The notes beneath the pieces are model-generated. The model searched no databases. It was given only the letters and a program-made list of their open reading frames with translations, and was not told where the DNA came from. Of a stretch of 7,436 bases of DNA, positions 5,487-7,436 are shown piece by piece. The position numbers were made by a program, and so were the translations under genes. The stretch spans positions 1 through 7,436 of the forward strand of contig DASRSS010000095.1 of the NCBI GenBank assembly GCA_035656335.1. The letters are read 5' to 3'. The stretch comes from DASRSS01 sp035656335. GTDB taxonomy: Bacteria > Actinomycetota > Actinomycetes > Mycobacteriales > Jatrophihabitantaceae. Every line of letters begins with the position of its first letter. The stretch's first letter is position 1.

Positions 5487-6836
5487 TCAGCTGATCGAGA
5501 CGGTCACCGTGCCTGTGAGCGTCACCAGGCCGTGCAGGGTCACGGCCACGTGCAGTGCACCGGACGCGTCCGCCGTGAGCGAGCGTGGCGGCGCGGGACC
5601 GATCCGCACCTGGTGCACCGAGCCCGGCGCGTAGTCCGCCGGCGTCGTCACGTCCGCCGAGCCGGCACCGCTCAGCGTGAAGCCGGCCGCGCTCGCGTTC
5701 GACAGCGCGCTCCAGGCGAGCGCCGCGGCGCGATGGTTCGCGACGGTCCAGCCCCACTGCGTCCACGTCGCGTCCACGGAGCGGTACGAGACGGTGGACG
5801 GGTCCGGCGCCGGATGCGCGAAGACGGCCATCATGCGCGGCACGAAGTCGCGCAAATCCCTTGCCCAGTAAGGGAATGAGTGCGTGCCGAAGACATAGTC
5901 GTCCAGGTAGTAGGGCAACCCCACGGCCTTCGCGTGCGCGGTGAACGCCAGCGTGGAGACGTGCGTCAGGAACTCGATGCTCATAGCGGCAGGGTCGAGC
6001 GTGGTGTCCAGCTCGCCGGGCAGTCCGGTCGCGGTGTACAGGTCCAGGCTCATGCCGCGCAGGTTGGTGATCAGCCGCGTCGGGTCGTGCCCCCGCCAGT
6101 TGGGCTCGTTGGCCAGGTGCGGGCCGAACATGGCGTCCGGCTCGACCTGGTCCAGCGCGACCGCGGTCCCCTCGATCACGCCGGTGGCGCCCGCCTCGAT
6201 CACCGGGTCGGACGTGATATCCGGCGCGCCGGAGAACGACCCGGCGACGGCGAACAGGTCCGGGTGCCGCGCCGCGTAGCTGAACGCGCCGAACCCTCCC
6301 TGCGACAGCCCGGCGATCGCACGGCCGGCGCGGCTCGCGTCGGTGCGCAGGTTCGCGTCGATGAACGGGATCAGCTGGTCGATGTGGAACGTCTCCCAGT
6401 CGGACGGACCGAGCGCGGTGCCCTTGTCCCACCAGTTGGTGAACCAGCCGCCGCCGTCGTCGTCGAAGCCGGCGTCGGGCAGCACGACGATCAGCGGCAG
6501 CCCGGCGGTCGTCTGCTCCGCGTCGCCGGCGTCGATCCAGTCGTCCGGGCCGCCGGACGTGCCATGGAACAGGTACAGCACCGGGTAGCGCGCGCTGGTG
6601 TCGGCGTAGTCGCTCGGCAGCAGCACCCGCAGCCGGACGGCATGGTCGCCGAGCGCGGGCGTGCTCACGTCGAGCGCCCACTCGCGCGCGTCCACCTGGG
6701 TCGCATCGAGGACGTGGATGCCGTCGGCGTCGCTGAACGCGACCGTGCCGGCCCGCGCCGAGGACGCGACGGCGAGCGGCGCCGCCAGCGCGGCGGCCAG
6801 GGTCAGTACGGCTGCGAGGACACGCGGGGACCGCAT
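5487..6836 (-). CDS. Secreted esterase of the esterase D/antigen 85-like alpha/beta hydrolase family
   Basis: This 449-residue exported serine hydrolase begins with a Sec signal peptide: MRSPR, hydrophobic core about 7-25, likely cleavage after SSARA at residue 29. The esterase family fold follows. YPVLYLFHGTSGGPDDW (84-100) contains the oxyanion-loop HG, PLIVVLPDAG lies at 114-123, and the nucleophile elbow GLSQG at 176-180 has Ser178. The catalytic His is probably H319 in YVFGTHSFPYW, and the acid is probably E288 (spacing similar to antigen 85), though that is less certain. Residues ~350-449 form a separate beta-rich domain, perhaps for binding the cell surface or a polymer. The natural substrate (lipid ester, acylated sugar or polymer) is unknown. 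The start is ATG at 6836-6834, without a Shine-Dalgarno sequence; an AATACT element six bases upstream suggests a leaderless mRNA. A palindrome shared with the TetR operon lies just upstream. It converges on the TetR gene, and its start is 19 bases from the end of the sucrase/ferredoxin-like gene. Confidence 0.5.
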   Translation of the reverse strand: MRSPRVLAAVLTLAAALAAPLAVASSARAGTVAFSDADGIHVLDATQVDAREWALDVSTPALGDHAVRLRVLLPSDYADTSARYPVLYLFHGTSGGPDDWIDAGDAEQTTAGLPLIVVLPDAGFDDDGGGWFTNWWDKGTALGPSDWETFHIDQLIPFIDANLRTDASRAGRAIAGLSQGGFGAFSYAARHPDLFAVAGSFSGAPDITSDPVIEAGATGVIEGTAVALDQVEPDAMFGPHLANEPNWRGHDPTRLITNLRGMSLDLYTATGLPGELDTTLDPAAMSIEFLTHVSTLAFTAHAKAVGLPYYLDDYVFGTHSFPYWARDLRDFVPRMMAVFAHPAPDPSTVSYRSVDATWTQWGWTVANHRAAALAWSALSNASAAGFTLSGAGSADVTTPADYAPGSVHQVRIGPAPPRSLTADASGALHVAVTLHGLVTLTGTVTVSIS

Positions 6837-6842
6837 GCGCGG

Positions 6843-6848
6843 AGTATT
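6843..6848 (-). promoter_or_regulatory. Candidate -10 element of the esterase gene (leaderless start)
   Basis: AATACT on the minus strand (one mismatch to TANNNT, close to TATACT) ends six bases before the ATG. The palindrome at 6849-6866 lies immediately upstream of it, in the same relation as at the SDR promoter. No clear -35 hexamer is seen. Confidence 0.5.
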
Positions 6849-6866
6849 GCGAACATCACTGTTCGT
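6849..6866. promoter_or_regulatory. Palindromic operator upstream of the esterase gene
   Basis: GCGAACA-TCAC-TGTTCGT contains the same perfect 6+6 core, CGAACA-N4-TGTTCG, as the operator at 3317-3334; the outer seventh pair is mismatched here. It directly precedes the esterase -10 element and overlaps the stop codon (6858-6856) of the upstream sucrase/ferredoxin-like gene. Its likely ligand is the TetR protein encoded convergently. These are the only two copies of the full core found by reading the window. Confidence 0.5.
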
Positions 6867-7436
6867 GACAAGGTGAGAGGTCGACGAGGCCGATCTCGCG
6901 CTCGGCCTTGGCCGCGGGCTTGGCGCAGCTGGCGTAGCTGATCTCCACGCTCTCGACGGCCAGCCGGACCAGCCACCGCGAGTCGCCCGCGCCGGCCACG
7001 TCCAGCCGCACGTCCCACTGTCCCGGCTCGGCCTGGACGGACGAGCGCACCGTGACCGCGTGCGGGTCGGTCAGTGAGCGCGCGAGCATCAGGTGCCCGA
7101 TCGCCGCCTGCTCGACCGGCGCGAAGCCGAGCAGCCCGCGCAGCAGGTCGGGGATCACCTCGCCGCGTTCGGTCGCCGCGATCACGGCCGCGGCGCCGTC
7201 GGCGTCGGACTCGGGTACCCGGCCGTACAGCGCGCCGGTCGGCAGCGCGAGCACGATCGGGGCGAACCGGTGCCCGCCGGTGTGGCTGCACTCCCAGACC
7301 CGGCCCGGGCGGCGCGCCGCGAGCGCCGCCACGAGCGGGCGGCCGCGTAGCGCGCAGCAGACGTCCCGCTTGCCGTGCGCGCAGACGAGATACAACGGCT
7401 CGGGGTCGACCTCGCCGACGCTGCCGTCCAGGGGCA
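6856..7436 (-). CDS. Sucrase/ferredoxin-like family protein, C-terminal part (5' end outside window)
   Basis: The last 192 residues are visible; the open frame continues past the right edge. The segment LYLVCAHGKRDVCCALRGRP, followed by VWECSHTGGHRFAP, is characteristic of the Suc_Fer family, a thioredoxin-like ferredoxin fold. In visible-fragment numbering, C18 and C27 (spaced C-x8-C), then H51 and H55 in HTGGH, resemble the two-Cys/two-His [2Fe-2S] site described for the yeast relatives Apd1 and Aim32. This suggests an iron-sulfur redox protein rather than a sugar hydrolase; the family name is historical. The C-terminal part (about 140-192) contains a further Cys (SCAKP) and ends CHEQ. It is soluble, with no membrane segment in the visible part. 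Its stop codon lies within the esterase operator, so the two genes are close, but the esterase appears to have its own promoter. Confidence 0.5.
   Translation of the reverse strand, partial: PLDGSVGEVDPEPLYLVCAHGKRDVCCALRGRPLVAALAARRPGRVWECSHTGGHRFAPIVLALPTGALYGRVPESDADGAAAVIAATERGEVIPDLLRGLLGFAPVEQAAIGHLMLARSLTDPHAVTVRSSVQAEPGQWDVRLDVAGAGDSRWLVRLAVESVEISYASCAKPAAKAEREIGLVDLSPCHEQ

Noticed and set aside
4696..6681. A 661-codon open frame on the minus strand spanning TetR and esterase
   Set aside because: It overlaps two well-supported genes, one antisense and one in another frame, has an Arg/Ala/Gly-rich composition with no recognisable domain, and is an effect of high GC content.
3317..6866. 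Mobile element with the two palindromes as terminal inverted repeats
   Set aside because: There is no transposase, integrase or target-site duplication, and the similar sequences sit exactly at promoters, which fits operators better.

Overview
The window is about 7.4 kb of gene-dense, very GC-rich DNA. Its start codons often have no Shine-Dalgarno sequence and sit just downstream of TANNNT-type -10 elements. The gene order tilS / zinc metallopeptidase (DUF2342, F420-associated) / dacB (all on the minus strand), diverging from ppa (plus strand), is a conserved Actinomycetota neighbourhood. The source is therefore very probably a chromosome of a high-GC actinobacterium. I cannot fix the genus from sequence alone.

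Left part (1-3304) is conserved housekeeping. The 5' end of tilS (tRNA-Ile lysidine synthetase, cut by the window edge) follows a DUF2342 zinc metallopeptidase gene by 17 bases. Upstream of that lies a nested double inverted repeat (1268-1335), then dacB, a secreted PBP4-type D-Ala-D-Ala carboxypeptidase. dacB and ppa (family I inorganic pyrophosphatase) diverge from a 72-base gap.

Right part (3305-6855) looks like an accessory module. A tightly coupled plus-strand operon (short-chain dehydrogenase, carboxymuconolactone-decarboxylase/AhpD-like protein, TetR regulator; both junctions are 4-base ATGA overlaps) converges on a minus-strand gene for a secreted esterase-D/antigen-85-like alpha/beta hydrolase. 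A long inverted repeat between the two units probably terminates both. The 5' end of a sucrase/ferredoxin-like gene (minus strand) lies outside the right edge.

The most interesting observation is regulatory. The same palindrome, CGAACA-N4-TGTTCG, occurs exactly twice in the window. One copy is directly upstream of the SDR operon's -10 element. The other is directly upstream of the esterase's -10 element, in the opposite orientation and at the far end of the module. The only transcription factor encoded here is the TetR protein between them. The simplest reading is a self-contained TetR regulon: the regulator represses its own operon and the convergent secreted esterase through matched operators. 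The two promoter/start regions resemble each other over about 35 bases, and both appear to give leaderless mRNAs. The inducer and the substrate are unknown. No rRNA, tRNA, CRISPR array, transposase or attachment site was seen, and no stretch longer than about 100 bases lacks a gene.
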